From SIG299 sp964632165 (GTDB lineage Bacteria > Bacillota > Clostridia > Lachnospirales > Lachnospiraceae): a DNA stretch of 30,211 nucleotides. This document shows, piece after piece, positions 15,686 to 24,655 of the stretch. The stretch covers positions 1-30,211 of the forward strand of contig CAZWCZ010000025.1 in assembly GCA_964632165.1 (NCBI GenBank), in the 5' to 3' direction. The position numbers and the translations under genes were made by a program. The notes below the pieces were generated by a model. The model was not told the origin of the DNA, made no database searches, and was given only the letters and a program-made list of their open reading frames with translations. Position 1 is the stretch's first letter. Each line of letters opens with the position of its first letter.

Positions 15686-17338
15686 TTAATTCTTTCCCTC
15701 TTTTGTAACAGCCATCCCCAGCTGGATCGTTTCTTTTTCCAGCTGCATTACCGCGTTTCTGATCTCGATCAGATGCTCCGGTGTAATCTGCCGATCCACC
15801 ATCTGATTTGCATTTCTCAAAAATTCATTGACGCTTTCCTGCAATTCTGCCATACGATCCTGCAGTGCATGGATCTGTTCCTCGTCGGTCAATTCCGACT
15901 TGGCCTCTTCTTTCGGTATTCCCTCCGCATCAGAAAGATCCACCTCCGTTACTCCATGCACTGCCCTGCATGGATATCCGGTTTCTTCTTCTATCCTGTT
16001 TTTCAATGCTTCCTTCGCTTCTTCTTCCCCATGCACAAGGAATATCTGCTGCGGTGCCTTTTTAAGGCCTTTTACCCAGGAAAGCAGCCCCTGATAATCC
16101 GCATGACCTGAAAACCCTTCCAAATTATAAATTTTTGCCCGTACGGCAATCCGTTCACCCAGTACCGGAACCTCCTCTTCCCCGTCGATGATCCTGCGTC
16201 CCAGTGTTCCGTTTGCCTGGTACCCTACAAACACAATACTGTTCTTCGGATTCCAAAGATTATGTTTTAAATGATGGCAGATGCGCCCTGCATCACACAT
16301 TCCGCTCGCAGATAAGATGATCTTAGGCCGTTCATCTTCATTTAGTGCCTTTGATTCCTCACTTGTTTTCGTAAATGTAAGATTCGGAAAATCTAACGGA
16401 TTGTCGCCTGATAAGATGTATTCCCGCGTTTCCTCATCAAATACCTGAGCATTTCTCCGGAACACCTGTGTTGTGGTAATTGCCATCGGGCTGTCAATAT
16501 ACACCTGCACGTTTGAAAGCAGATCATGATAATAATGGTCCGATTCATAATACCGGTTCAGCTCATAGATCAGTTCCTGTGTCCGCCCGACCGCAAATGC
16601 CGGGATAATGACATTCCCGCCACGTTTTACCGTATCGGCAATTATTGAGATCAGTTCTTTGACGCTGTCGCTGTTTTTTTCATGCAGGCGGTCTCCGTAC
16701 GTAGACTCCATAATAATGAAATCCGCTTTTTTGATCTTGACCGGATCCCTCAGGATCGGCCGGTTCTCCACACCAATATCCCCGGTATATACCAGTTTTA
16801 TCGTTTTTCCGTATTCTGTGATCCAAAGCTCGGTAATCGCGGATCCAAGGATATGCCCTGCATCATTGAACACCGCATGCATTTCCTCGTTCAGATGAAA
16901 CAGCTGGTCATATAATACCGGCTGTACCAGCTTCAATGCTGCATTAGCATCTTCCATGGTGTACATCGGTTCAACCGGCGGCAACCCCTTTCGCGCTGCT
17001 TTCTTACTTGCCCACTCCGCTTCTTTCTGCTGAATGTGTGCACAGTCCGGAAGCATTACCTTCAAAAGATCTGCCGTTGCATCCGTGCAGTATATCGGTC
17101 CTGAAAATCCCCGTTTTACCAGAAGCGGAAGTCTGCCGCAGTGGTCTACATGAGCATGACTCAAGATGACACATTCTACTTCCTGTACCGAAAAATCAAA
17201 CGGTTCATAATTCATACGTTCTAATGTCTTGCCGCCCTGATACATTCCGCAGTCCAACAATATCTTGTGACGGTTTGTCTCTATCAGATGACACGAACCC
17301 GTCACTGAACTTACTGCTCCGCAAAATCTGATTTTCAT
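15686..17338 (-). CDS. MBL-fold beta-CASP RNA metallo-hydrolase (CPSF-like)
   Basis: This protein of about 550 residues has a metallo-beta-lactamase fold with the zinc motif H61-X-H63-X-D65-H66 (LSHAHVDHCGRLP), H162 (AGHILGSA), D187 and H412 (GFSGHADYQGL). A beta-CASP insertion lies between, including SASGMCDAGRICHHL (about 343-357), and VHGEEEA gives a C-terminal histidine. This is the family of bacterial and archaeal CPSF-73-like RNases. A tail of about 100 residues past the normal core looks helical and probably coiled-coil. ATG 17338 (MKIRF) is preferred over ATG 17344 because GGAG is 9 nt upstream. It is likely an RNA nuclease. It is not RNase J, which has a different C-terminal domain. 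Confidence 0.88.
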   Translation of the reverse strand: MKIRFCGAVSSVTGSCHLIETNRHKILLDCGMYQGGKTLERMNYEPFDFSVQEVECVILSHAHVDHCGRLPLLVKRGFSGPIYCTDATADLLKVMLPDCAHIQQKEAEWASKKAARKGLPPVEPMYTMEDANAALKLVQPVLYDQLFHLNEEMHAVFNDAGHILGSAITELWITEYGKTIKLVYTGDIGVENRPILRDPVKIKKADFIIMESTYGDRLHEKNSDSVKELISIIADTVKRGGNVIIPAFAVGRTQELIYELNRYYESDHYYHDLLSNVQVYIDSPMAITTTQVFRRNAQVFDEETREYILSGDNPLDFPNLTFTKTSEESKALNEDERPKIILSASGMCDAGRICHHLKHNLWNPKNSIVFVGYQANGTLGRRIIDGEEEVPVLGERIAVRAKIYNLEGFSGHADYQGLLSWVKGLKKAPQQIFLVHGEEEAKEALKNRIEEETGYPCRAVHGVTEVDLSDAEGIPKEEAKSELTDEEQIHALQDRMAELQESVNEFLRNANQMVDRQITPEHLIEIRNAVMQLEKETIQLGMAVTKEGKN

Positions 17339-17359
17339 CCGCATCCGCTCCTTGCTTTA

Positions 17360-18823
17360 TTATTGTACCGGTGTCGGTCTTGCTGTATCAAATACACTGT
17401 CTACATCAAAAAACTGCTGCAGCGTATCCGGACGAACCCACATGCGATGACCGTCCGCATTCACACGTCCGCCCCGGAAACTGTGACTCGTGATCTGTGT
17501 CCAGCCTGCGGTACCATCTACATTAAAGAAATAGCGGTAACCGCTGTCATATAAATATTTATATTTTTCATTTTCAAAAGTATACGTCTTCCAACTATTA
17601 ATGTCCGAACCGTACGGATAGATGATAATGTCCGTTTCTCCAATGATGGAAGCTACGGTATCAACCCACTTTTCATTGTCTGTCTTTATCCGTTCTACAG
17701 AAATATTTCCATAATCCGGATGCCCGTAGGTATGACTTGCCAGCAGCCATCCGTTTTCTTTCAGACATTCTGCGACAGCCTTTGCCTGCTCTACTTCTTT
17801 TTGGTAAGCTTCTGTGCCGAGGGTTTCTTCATAAGACGGCTTTGTCCGATACCCAAGAACCCCTTCGTATCCGGTAAAACCTAAAATACCTTTTGCCCCG
17901 TGATAAGAAAAATCCGGATGTTCTTCTACAAACTGTTCGATCAGCGGAACCAGGTCATATGCTCCGTAACTTACGGTACCATCCACATCAACGTATTCAC
18001 ATGTCAGCTTTCCGTCTTCTCCGATCAAAATTTTGGTTGCAAACCCGTCTCCGGATTGATCGATTTTTGCCGGAATATTTCCTTTTCCGTTCCCGGAGCC
18101 GAGCATATAGCTATAGTAATTGACATCATCCTGGCTCAGGATAAACGGTTTTTTCCCTTCCGGCAGGCGGATATCGCCATAAACCATGTGTGTGCCGCTT
18201 TCATCTGTCACTTCATAAGCAATATCATACGGACTCACCAGAACATATCCGCGTTCATACATCTGCTCCATCATTTTGTTAAACTCATCAATGGTCGTCA
18301 TATACAGATTATAACCGGAAGAATCTCCGTCCCCGTCAAAAGCACGTGCCGTGTCCACGATAAGGGAATGGAAGAAAATGTGCGGCACGTTCGTCAGCTG
18401 TTTTTGAGTCTGGGAAATCAGCTTTCCGTCTGATTCCGTATATTCTGCAATCATCTGCAGTACTTCTTCAAATTCCTCATAGCCGTCATATTCTTTTAAA
18501 AGTGCGATCGCTCCGAGATAATCATAGCCTGCTGCCATCCGCTCCGCCTGTTTCATCCGTTCTGCCAGTTCTTCCGGCGGTGTCGGAAGCGGAGTCGGCG
18601 TTGGTGTAGGCGTAGACGTTGCCGTAGGAGCCGGCGTCATCGTTGGCGTTGATACAGGTGTCGGTGTCGTTTCTTCCGTCGGAACCGGCATTGCCGTTTC
18701 TGTCGGAGTTGGTGCCTGTGTTATTTTATTTCCGGAAGTAATGCTGCTGCAGGCACAAATTCCAGTCATTAAAAGAAGTGTCGTACTGATCAATGCAGTT
18801 TTTACGTATTTTCTGTTTTTCAT
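17360..18823 (-). CDS. Polysaccharide deacetylase-like lipoprotein with Thr-Pro linker
   Basis: This 487-residue secreted lipoprotein has a signal peptide (residues 1-24), lipobox ICAC with C25 as the likely acylated cysteine, then a long Thr/Pro linker (about 37-83). After a helical segment (about 85-140), a NodB-like carbohydrate esterase domain follows with metal site D232-D233 (FILSQDDVNYYSY) and the histidine pair H364-T-Y-G-H368. This CE4 family removes N-acetyl groups from peptidoglycan or exopolysaccharide, so it may modify the cell wall. The domain is somewhat diverged. A good GGAGG site precedes the ATG, and a TATAAT box lies about 30 nt further upstream. It lies just downstream of the atp terminator and begins its own operon. 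Confidence 0.85.
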   Translation of the reverse strand: MKNRKYVKTALISTTLLLMTGICACSSITSGNKITQAPTPTETAMPVPTEETTPTPVSTPTMTPAPTATSTPTPTPTPLPTPPEELAERMKQAERMAAGYDYLGAIALLKEYDGYEEFEEVLQMIAEYTESDGKLISQTQKQLTNVPHIFFHSLIVDTARAFDGDGDSSGYNLYMTTIDEFNKMMEQMYERGYVLVSPYDIAYEVTDESGTHMVYGDIRLPEGKKPFILSQDDVNYYSYMLGSGNGKGNIPAKIDQSGDGFATKILIGEDGKLTCEYVDVDGTVSYGAYDLVPLIEQFVEEHPDFSYHGAKGILGFTGYEGVLGYRTKPSYEETLGTEAYQKEVEQAKAVAECLKENGWLLASHTYGHPDYGNISVERIKTDNEKWVDTVASIIGETDIIIYPYGSDINSWKTYTFENEKYKYLYDSGYRYFFNVDGTAGWTQITSHSFRGGRVNADGHRMWVRPDTLQQFFDVDSVFDTARPTPVQ

Positions 18824-18852
18824 TTCGTTTTCCTCCTTTTTAGGATACCCCT

Positions 18853-18858
18853 ATTATA
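18853..18858 (-). promoter_or_regulatory. -10 element of the promoter for the deacetylase-to-exonuclease operon
   Basis: On the minus strand TATAAT (18853-18858) lies about 30 nt upstream of the deacetylase start, between the atp terminator and the gene. The corresponding -35 region (near 18876-18881) shows no good TTGACA match, so the promoter is weak or activator-dependent, or my choice of spacer is wrong. Confidence 0.45.
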
Positions 18859-18912
18859 CTTCAAAACGCTCGATTACACCAGTCCTTTCTGCTCTGTCTT
18901 TCCTAAGAACAC

Positions 18913-18959
18913 AAAAAAATCCGTGTCTGTTTTCCTCTTTTTCGGAAAACAGACACGGA
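18913..18959 (-). terminator. Rho-independent terminator of the atp operon
   Basis: A perfect 16-bp stem (18944-18959 with 18920-18935) with an 8-nt loop is followed on the minus strand by seven T (18913-18919). It lies 8 nt past the atpC stop codon, exactly where the ATP synthase transcript should end. The A-rich sequence preceding the stem on the minus strand could let it work in both directions. Confidence 0.95.
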
Positions 18960-18967
18960 CTCTTTTC

Positions 18968-19381
18968 TTATTTTTGTTCTGCCAGCTGTAGCCGGATCAG
19001 TGACCTCTTTAAAGCAAGTTCTGCTCTTGCAATGTTAATCCCTTCTTCGCCGCCGGATAATCGCTGTTCTGCACGATACTTCGCACTCTTTGCACGCTGA
19101 ACATCAATTTCCTCCGGCCACTCGCAGGCTTCTGCCAGAATGGTAACATGTTCCTGGAAGATTTCCACAAATCCGTCATGCAGTGCTGCTTTTTTCGTCT
19201 GTCCGGCTTCTCTGATCTTTAAAACACCCGGAACCAGGATTGCTGTCAGCGGAATGTGGCCTTTTAACACGCCCATCTCTCCTTCCGTGGTCGTAAGTTC
19301 CACAAGTTCTGCCTCACCGTCATAAAAGATCCGGTCCGGTGCAATAATCTGAAGGCGAAAATTTTTACCGTTATCCGTCAT
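18968..19381 (-). CDS. atpC: F1Fo ATP synthase epsilon subunit
   Basis: AtpC is the central-stalk subunit that sits with gamma on the c-ring and inhibits ATP hydrolysis in its extended state. The 137 residues match the family. The N-terminal beta-sandwich covers about 1-88 (FRLQIIAPDRIFYDGEAELVELTTTEGEMGVLKGH) and the C-terminal helical hairpin about 90-137. The start has GGAG 7 nt upstream. It is the last gene of the operon, with the terminator just after it. Confidence 0.96.
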   Translation of the reverse strand: MTDNGKNFRLQIIAPDRIFYDGEAELVELTTTEGEMGVLKGHIPLTAILVPGVLKIREAGQTKKAALHDGFVEIFQEHVTILAEACEWPEEIDVQRAKSAKYRAEQRLSGGEEGINIARAELALKRSLIRLQLAEQK

Positions 19382-19405
19382 ACTTCTTCTCCTTCTGCCG
19401 TACGG

Positions 19406-20797
19406 CTACTTCTTCACTCTGGCAAGTACATCTTCAATACTTCCTGCATTCAAGAAATAGCTCTCCGGAATATCATCATGCTTTCCTTCCAGAATTTCTT
19501 TAAAGCCACGGATCGTATCTGCTATCGGCACATAACGTCCGGCAAGCCCGGTAAACTGTTCGGCTACATGGAACGGCTGTGAGAGGAATCTTTGAACTCT
19601 TCTTGCCCTTGCTACCAGCAGTTTTTCTTCCTCGGACAATTCATCCATACCCAGAATGGCAATGATGTCCTGAAGTTCTTTATAACGCTGCAAGATTTCC
19701 TGTACCCCGCGCGCTACCTGATAGTGTTCCTCTCCTACAATACGCGGATCCAGGATACGTGAGGTCGAAGCCAACGGATCTACTGCCGGATAAATACCAA
19801 GTTCTACAATAGAACGTGACAAAGCCGTTGTTGCGTCCAGATGGGCAAACGTATTTGCCGGAGCCGGATCCGTATAGTCGTCCGCCGGGACATACACTGC
19901 CTGAACGGAAGTGATGGAACCGTTCTTTGTCGATGTGATCCTCTCCTGCAAAGCTCCCATTTCCGTCTGCAGCGTCGGCTGATACCCTACTGCGGACGGC
20001 ATACGCCCAAGCAAAGCAGAAACTTCAGACCCCGCCTGCGTAAACCGGAAAATATTGTCGATGAACAAAAGGACGTCCTTGCCGGTCCGGTCGCGGAAAT
20101 ACTCTGCCATGGTAAGTCCGGTCAGACCAACCCTCATTCTTGCCCCCGGCGGCTCATTCATCTGTCCGAATACCATGGTCGTCTTCTCAAGAACGCCGGA
20201 CTCCATCATTTCATAGTACAGATCATTTCCTTCTCTTGTACGTTCTCCGACCCCGGTAAATACCGAATATCCGTTATGCTCTGTCGCAATGTTCGTGATC
20301 AGTTCCTGTATCAAAACGGTTTTTCCTACTCCGGCACCACCGAACAGACCGATCTTTCCGCCTTTTTGATACGGACAAAGCAGATCCACTACCTTGATCC
20401 CCGTCTCCAGCATTTCCGTCTGTGTCGACTGTTCTTCAAAAGCAGGCGCCTTTCTGTGGATCGGTAAATATTCTACTCCTTCCGGAGCCGGTTTTTCATC
20501 AATCGGATCACCGAGCACGTTAAACATACGCCCCAGGGTTTTTTCCCCGACCGGTACGGAAATAGGTGCTTTTGTTGCTTCTGCCTCCATTCCGCGCACC
20601 AATCCGTCTGTCGTACCCATTGCAATACATCGTACCGTATCGTCTCCCAGATGTTGCGCAACCTCTACCACCAGAACTTTTTCCCTGTTCCGGATGCGGA
20701 TCGCCTCATATATTTCCGGCAGTCTGCCGCCGGAAAACCTGATATCTACTACTGCACCGATGATCTGAGTGATTTTCCCGATATTGCTCTCTGCCAA
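19406..20797 (-). CDS. atpD: F1Fo ATP synthase beta subunit (catalytic)
   Basis: AtpD carries the ATP-making sites of the F1 hexamer. Visible features are the P-loop GGAGVGKT, the catalytic glutamate in GERTREGNDLYYEM, and the DELSEEE loop near the C-terminus that epsilon contacts. Length is about 463 residues. I place the start at TTG 20797 (reading AESNIGKITQIIG after Met) because GGAG sits 8 nt upstream. The frame also allows a GTG at 20806, but that would overlap the ribosome-binding site. It is preceded by atpG and followed by atpC. Confidence 0.96.
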   Translation of the reverse strand: MAESNIGKITQIIGAVVDIRFSGGRLPEIYEAIRIRNREKVLVVEVAQHLGDDTVRCIAMGTTDGLVRGMEAEATKAPISVPVGEKTLGRMFNVLGDPIDEKPAPEGVEYLPIHRKAPAFEEQSTQTEMLETGIKVVDLLCPYQKGGKIGLFGGAGVGKTVLIQELITNIATEHNGYSVFTGVGERTREGNDLYYEMMESGVLEKTTMVFGQMNEPPGARMRVGLTGLTMAEYFRDRTGKDVLLFIDNIFRFTQAGSEVSALLGRMPSAVGYQPTLQTEMGALQERITSTKNGSITSVQAVYVPADDYTDPAPANTFAHLDATTALSRSIVELGIYPAVDPLASTSRILDPRIVGEEHYQVARGVQEILQRYKELQDIIAILGMDELSEEEKLLVARARRVQRFLSQPFHVAEQFTGLAGRYVPIADTIRGFKEILEGKHDDIPESYFLNAGSIEDVLARVKK

Positions 20798-20830
20798 TTT
20801 CGTCACTCCTTTTTCTTATATTTCCATTTC

Positions 20831-21685
20831 TCATTCTATCGCATTTGCTCCGGCAATGATTTCCGTCAGTTCCTGCGTGATAGCACTTTGCCTTGCTCGG
20901 TTATACTTTAATTCCAGTTCGGACATCATTTCATCTGCATTGCTTGCTGCGGCATCCATCGCCTGCATCCTTGCACCGTTTTCACTGGCAAAAGACTGTA
21001 TCAGTCCTCCATAGATCAGACTGTTCATGTATTTCGGAATGATGAGCTCCAATACTTCCTCCGCCTCCGGTTCATATTCCATTACCGTCATGTCGTCTGC
21101 GCCATCGTCTTCTTCCTGTGCCAAAACCGGAAGAAGCTTTAACTGCTTTGGAAGATGTGTCACTGTATTTTTAAAATCCGTATACAAAAGAACTGCCTGT
21201 CCGATCACTCCATTGGCAAAATCATCCAGCACTCTGCGCCCGATGGCGGTTGCATCTGCAAAAGCCGGTTCATTCATCGCATCCGAATAGTCTTCTGCTA
21301 TGGTATATCCACGTCTCGCCAAAGCATCTCTTCCTTTACGTCCAACTGCATAGATCACAGCATCTTCTTTTGCAATCCCGCTGTTTAATACCATTTTAAC
21401 AATATTGGAATTGTACCCGCCGGCAAGTCCTCTGTTTGATGTTACCACAATGATTCCGGTCTTTTCCGAAATTCCACCATCCAGATACGGATGTCTCTGA
21501 TTCTCCGATTTTTTCAGTATGGCATGGACCGAATGATACATATGCTCAAAATAAGGTCTGGTATCTTCTGCCCTTGTCTTTGCTCTCTGAAGTTTTACCG
21601 TAGAAACCAGTTTCATTGCCTTTGTGATCTGTTCGGTGCTTTGTACACTTTCTTTGCGCCTCTTGATATCTCTCATGGAAGCCAT
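20831..21685 (-). CDS. atpG: F1Fo ATP synthase gamma subunit
   Basis: AtpG is the rotating central shaft. The 284 residues show the conserved N-terminal helix (MASMRDIKRRKESVQSTEQITKAM) and C-terminal helix (ASNADEMMSELELKYNRARQ, ITQELTEIIAGA), which form the coiled coil inside the alpha/beta ring, and SNRGLAGGYN in the middle Rossmann-like domain. A weak AAGGTG site is about 10 nt upstream. It lies between atpA (16 nt) and atpD (25 nt). Confidence 0.95.
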   Translation of the reverse strand: MASMRDIKRRKESVQSTEQITKAMKLVSTVKLQRAKTRAEDTRPYFEHMYHSVHAILKKSENQRHPYLDGGISEKTGIIVVTSNRGLAGGYNSNIVKMVLNSGIAKEDAVIYAVGRKGRDALARRGYTIAEDYSDAMNEPAFADATAIGRRVLDDFANGVIGQAVLLYTDFKNTVTHLPKQLKLLPVLAQEEDDGADDMTVMEYEPEAEEVLELIIPKYMNSLIYGGLIQSFASENGARMQAMDAAASNADEMMSELELKYNRARQSAITQELTEIIAGANAIE

Positions 21686-21701
21686 GTCACATCACACCTT
21701 T

Positions 21702-23210
21702 CTATTTTCTGAATTCTGCTTTGAATTCCCCGATTGCCCTTACCAGCTTTTCTTCCGTTTCTTCCGACAACTGCTTTTCTTCACGTATCGCTTTTGGAAT
21801 CTCCGGATATTTTGTATCAATAAACTGAAACAGCCGTTGTTCAAACTCTCGGATCTCAGGGACATCGATATCCAGCAGATACTTTCTGGTTGCCGCATAA
21901 ATGATCATTACCTGATACTCTACCGGCATCGGTTTATATTGAGGCTGTTTCAACACCTCTTTTATCCGTTCGCCCTGTGCAAGTTTTTCCTTGGTATCGG
22001 CATCCAAATCCGATCCAAACTGTGCAAACGCTGCCAGTTCTTTATATTGAGCAAGATCAATGCGGATCGGACCGGCAATCTTCTTCATTGCCTTAATCTG
22101 TGCCGAGCCGCCCACTCTCGATACCGAAAGTCCTGCATTGACTGCAGGCCGGAAACCGGAGTTAAACATCTCTGTTTCTAAATAGATCTGTCCGTCTGTA
22201 ATTGAAATTACATTCGTCGGGATATATGCAGAAACATCTCCTGCCTGGGTCTCAATGATCGGCAGTGCCGTCAGCGAGCCTCCGCCCAGTGCGTCGGAAA
22301 GCCTTGCCGCACGTTCCAGCAGTCTTGAATGGAGATAGAATACATCTCCCGGATAAGCCTCGCGCCCAGGCGGTCTCTTTAACAGAAGCGACAGGGTACG
22401 ATAAGCTGCAGCATGCTTACTCAGATCATCATAAACGATCAGCACATCCTGACCTGATTCCATCCACTCTTCGCCCATTGCACATCCGGAATACGGAGCA
22501 ATATACTGAAGCGGTGCCAATTCACTTGCCGTTGCCGCAACTACAGTGGTGTAGTCCATTGCACCATACTCTTCCAGCGTGGATACGATCGACGCTACCG
22601 TGGACGCCTTTTGTCCGATGGCAACATAAATACACTTAACATCCTGCCCTTTCTGATTGATGATCGTATCGATCGCTATCGCTGTTTTTCCGGTCTGTCT
22701 GTCACCGATGATCAGTTCCCGCTGTCCGCGTCCGATCGGGACCATGGAATCAATCGCCTTAATTCCGGTCTGCAGCGGTGTGTTCACGGACTTTCGTGCA
22801 ATAACACCGGAAGCCACTCTCTCAATCTGACGGAATTTTTTTGTTTCCAACGGTCCCTTAACGTCAATCGGCTGTCCCAAAGCATTGACTACTCTTCCAA
22901 GCAGGGCATCCCCTACCGGGACTTCCACCACGCGTCCTGTTGTCTTCACAAGGTCTCCTTCACGAATGGAAGCAGTGTCTCCAAGCAGGACCGCACCTAC
23001 ATTATCTTCTTCCAGGTTCAGCACCATGCCGTATACTTCTCCCGGAAATTCCAGCAGTTCTCCCTGCATCGCCTTTTCCAGTCCGTGAATACGGGCAATA
23101 CCGTCTGCCACCTGAATTACCGTACCAACGTCCGATACTTCCAGTTTCGTACTGTATTTTTTTATCTGTTCCTTTATTACCGAACTGATTTCCTCCGGTC
23201 TTAAATTCAA
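21702..23210 (-). CDS. atpA: F1Fo ATP synthase alpha subunit
   Basis: AtpA forms the non-catalytic nucleotide sites of F1. Motifs include the P-loop GDRQTGKTA, the conserved IYVAIGQKASTVA and the VSRVGGSAQIKAMK segment. I chose TTG 23210 (NLRPEEISSVIKEQI after Met) because this is how the family begins, it gives 502 residues (the same as B. subtilis), and AGGAAGG sits 10 nt upstream. The alternative ATG at 23240 would overlap atpH by 26 nt. With the TTG, the genes are 4 nt apart. Confidence 0.95.
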   Translation of the reverse strand: MNLRPEEISSVIKEQIKKYSTKLEVSDVGTVIQVADGIARIHGLEKAMQGELLEFPGEVYGMVLNLEEDNVGAVLLGDTASIREGDLVKTTGRVVEVPVGDALLGRVVNALGQPIDVKGPLETKKFRQIERVASGVIARKSVNTPLQTGIKAIDSMVPIGRGQRELIIGDRQTGKTAIAIDTIINQKGQDVKCIYVAIGQKASTVASIVSTLEEYGAMDYTTVVAATASELAPLQYIAPYSGCAMGEEWMESGQDVLIVYDDLSKHAAAYRTLSLLLKRPPGREAYPGDVFYLHSRLLERAARLSDALGGGSLTALPIIETQAGDVSAYIPTNVISITDGQIYLETEMFNSGFRPAVNAGLSVSRVGGSAQIKAMKKIAGPIRIDLAQYKELAAFAQFGSDLDADTKEKLAQGERIKEVLKQPQYKPMPVEYQVMIIYAATRKYLLDIDVPEIREFEQRLFQFIDTKYPEIPKAIREEKQLSEETEEKLVRAIGEFKAEFRK

Positions 23211-23214
23211 GGTA

Positions 23215-23784
23215 TCAGCACCTTCCTTCTTTTCTTTCATTCAACGAAATCTTTTTCAGATTTCGTTCCATTGCATCCAGTTTCGAACGGATGCTGGAAT
23301 CTGCCACACGGTCTCCGATACGGATGATCATTCCTCCGAGTAAAGAAGCATCCACCCGGTATTCCGTTTCCAACTTCTCATATGAAGTCTGGGAAAGCAG
23401 CTTTGTCTCAATCTTCGACCGTTGCTCTTCCGTCAGATCTACCGCAGAAGTTACCTGCACAACTCCGATTTTTTTATATTCCCGCATCTTTGCCTCAAAA
23501 AAATCCAGAATGCCATCCAGCTCTTCGCCTCTTTCTTTTTCCACCAAAAGCAGGAGAAAGCCGGTGACTTCTTCGGAAAAACGACCTTCAAAAACTGTTT
23601 TTACTACTTCCATTTTTTCCTGTTTTGAAATTTTCGGATGACAGATCAGCTTTACGAACTCAGGATTCTCCCGAAGTACCTGCCGCAGCAGTTTGATCTG
23701 TTCTGCCATGGCATCCGGCTCTCCGTGTTCCAGTGCCAGCTCAAACAAAGCTTCTCCGTACGTCTTTGAAATTACCTTTGCCAT
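23215..23784 (-). CDS. atpH: F1Fo ATP synthase delta subunit
   Basis: AtpH (OSCP-like) links the b stalk to the top of F1. The 189 residues have the helical N-terminal domain (KTYGEALFELALEHG) and a C-terminal domain with the diagnostic LLGGMIIRIGDRVADSSIRSKL near the end. It overlaps atpF by 13 nt upstream and lies 4 nt before the TTG start of atpA. The site GAGG is 4-5 nt before its ATG. Confidence 0.95.
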   Translation of the reverse strand: MAKVISKTYGEALFELALEHGEPDAMAEQIKLLRQVLRENPEFVKLICHPKISKQEKMEVVKTVFEGRFSEEVTGFLLLLVEKERGEELDGILDFFEAKMREYKKIGVVQVTSAVDLTEEQRSKIETKLLSQTSYEKLETEYRVDASLLGGMIIRIGDRVADSSIRSKLDAMERNLKKISLNERKEGRC

Positions 23785-24353
23785 GTGTCCTCACCCATTT
23801 CATTTAATGCATCATTAAGCAGTTTTTCCTGTGCCGCATCGTCCAGCGAAAGTTCCACTACCCTGGCTGCCATTTCCTTTGCCACACCGATGATCTCCTG
23901 CTTCACTTCATCTCTTGCTTTATTTTTTTCCAGCTCAATTTCCCGTTCAGCACGCGCTCTGACTCTGACTGCTTCTTCCTTCGCCTCTGCAATGATCTCG
24001 TTTTCCCGTTCCAGTGCTTTTCTTCTTCCCTCACTCAGGATAACCTCTACATCCTTGTCCGCCGCTGCAAGTTTTGCATCATATTCCGATTTCATCTGTT
24101 TTGCATCTGCCATATCCTTTGCTGCTGTATCCATTTCCGCCCGGATTTTCTCCTGACGCTTTTTCATCAGCTCCCTGGCCGGATTAAACAAAAGATACGA
24201 CATGACAAAGAAAAGGAATCCGACTGCCAGTGCAAGGATCACAGCATCAAAAAGTGTCTGTGCATCGAGCCCGAAAATACGATTCGTCAGACCATCCTGT
24301 TCCGATGTCAGCAAGACAATGGCCGGCTTTATGCCTGATACAAGATTATTCAA
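23772..24353 (-). CDS. atpF: F1Fo ATP synthase b subunit
   Basis: AtpF is the peripheral stalk that holds F1 still. One membrane helix (about residues 34-56, FDAVILALAVGFLFFVMSYLLF) is followed by a long charged coiled coil with many Lys/Glu/Ala repeats and a C-terminus that binds delta. The 193 residues include an extra N-terminal stretch of about 30 residues before the helix, somewhat longer than E. coli b (156). The start is TTG 24353 with GGAGG 7 nt upstream, a very clear ribosome-binding site. It overlaps atpH by 13 nt. Confidence 0.94.
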   Translation of the reverse strand: MNNLVSGIKPAIVLLTSEQDGLTNRIFGLDAQTLFDAVILALAVGFLFFVMSYLLFNPARELMKKRQEKIRAEMDTAAKDMADAKQMKSEYDAKLAAADKDVEVILSEGRRKALERENEIIAEAKEEAVRVRARAEREIELEKNKARDEVKQEIIGVAKEMAARVVELSLDDAAQEKLLNDALNEMGEDTWQR

Positions 24354-24388
24354 AATTCGGCCTCCTTCTTTCTATGATATCGTGACTC

Positions 24389-24655
24389 TTACAGCTTCCC
24401 GATCAAAGGATTTGCAAACAAAAGAATGATCGCAATTGCAAAACTGTAAAGACCGGTAGTTTCGGCAACTGCCTGTCCAAGCAGCATCGTAGACATGATG
24501 TTTCCTTTTGCTCCCGGATTACGACCTACCGCGTCTGCGCCGTGAGCCGCTGCAATACCCTGACCGATCCCAGGTCCCAAACCTGCGATCATTGCAATTC
24601 CTGCACCTATTGCAGAACACGCTAATACTAAACCTTCATTTGTAATCTGACTCAT
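24389..24655 (-). CDS. atpE: F1Fo ATP synthase c subunit, probable Na+ type
   Basis: AtpE forms the rotating ion-binding ring. The 88 residues make two membrane helices with a polar loop containing RNPGAKG. The binding-site residues match the Na+-type pattern described for Ilyobacter tartaricus: Q32 (GIGQG), V63, E65, T66 (Ser in Ilyobacter) and Y70 (AVAETTGLYS). Proton-type rings usually lack the Q32 and T/S66 ligands. The true start is ATG 24655 (MSQITNEG), with GGAGG 8 nt upstream; the longer frame to 24751 would add a charged leader overlapping atpB. Confidence 0.94.
   Translation of the reverse strand: MSQITNEGLVLACSAIGAGIAMIAGLGPGIGQGIAAAHGADAVGRNPGAKGNIMSTMLLGQAVAETTGLYSFAIAIILLFANPLIGKL

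Noticed and set aside
18571..18720. Short GGTGTCGG-like repeats in the deacetylase gene, as a possible CRISPR-like or regulatory repeat
   Set aside because: They are simple coding repeats for the Thr-Pro linker of the lipoprotein, without spacers or dyad symmetry.
19841..20467. A 208-codon plus-strand frame opposite atpD
   Set aside because: It is a shadow of the strongly conserved beta-subunit gene and shows no recognisable protein features.
22611..23204. A 197-codon plus-strand frame opposite atpA
   Set aside because: It is antisense to the alpha-subunit coding sequence, with no start signal or domain.
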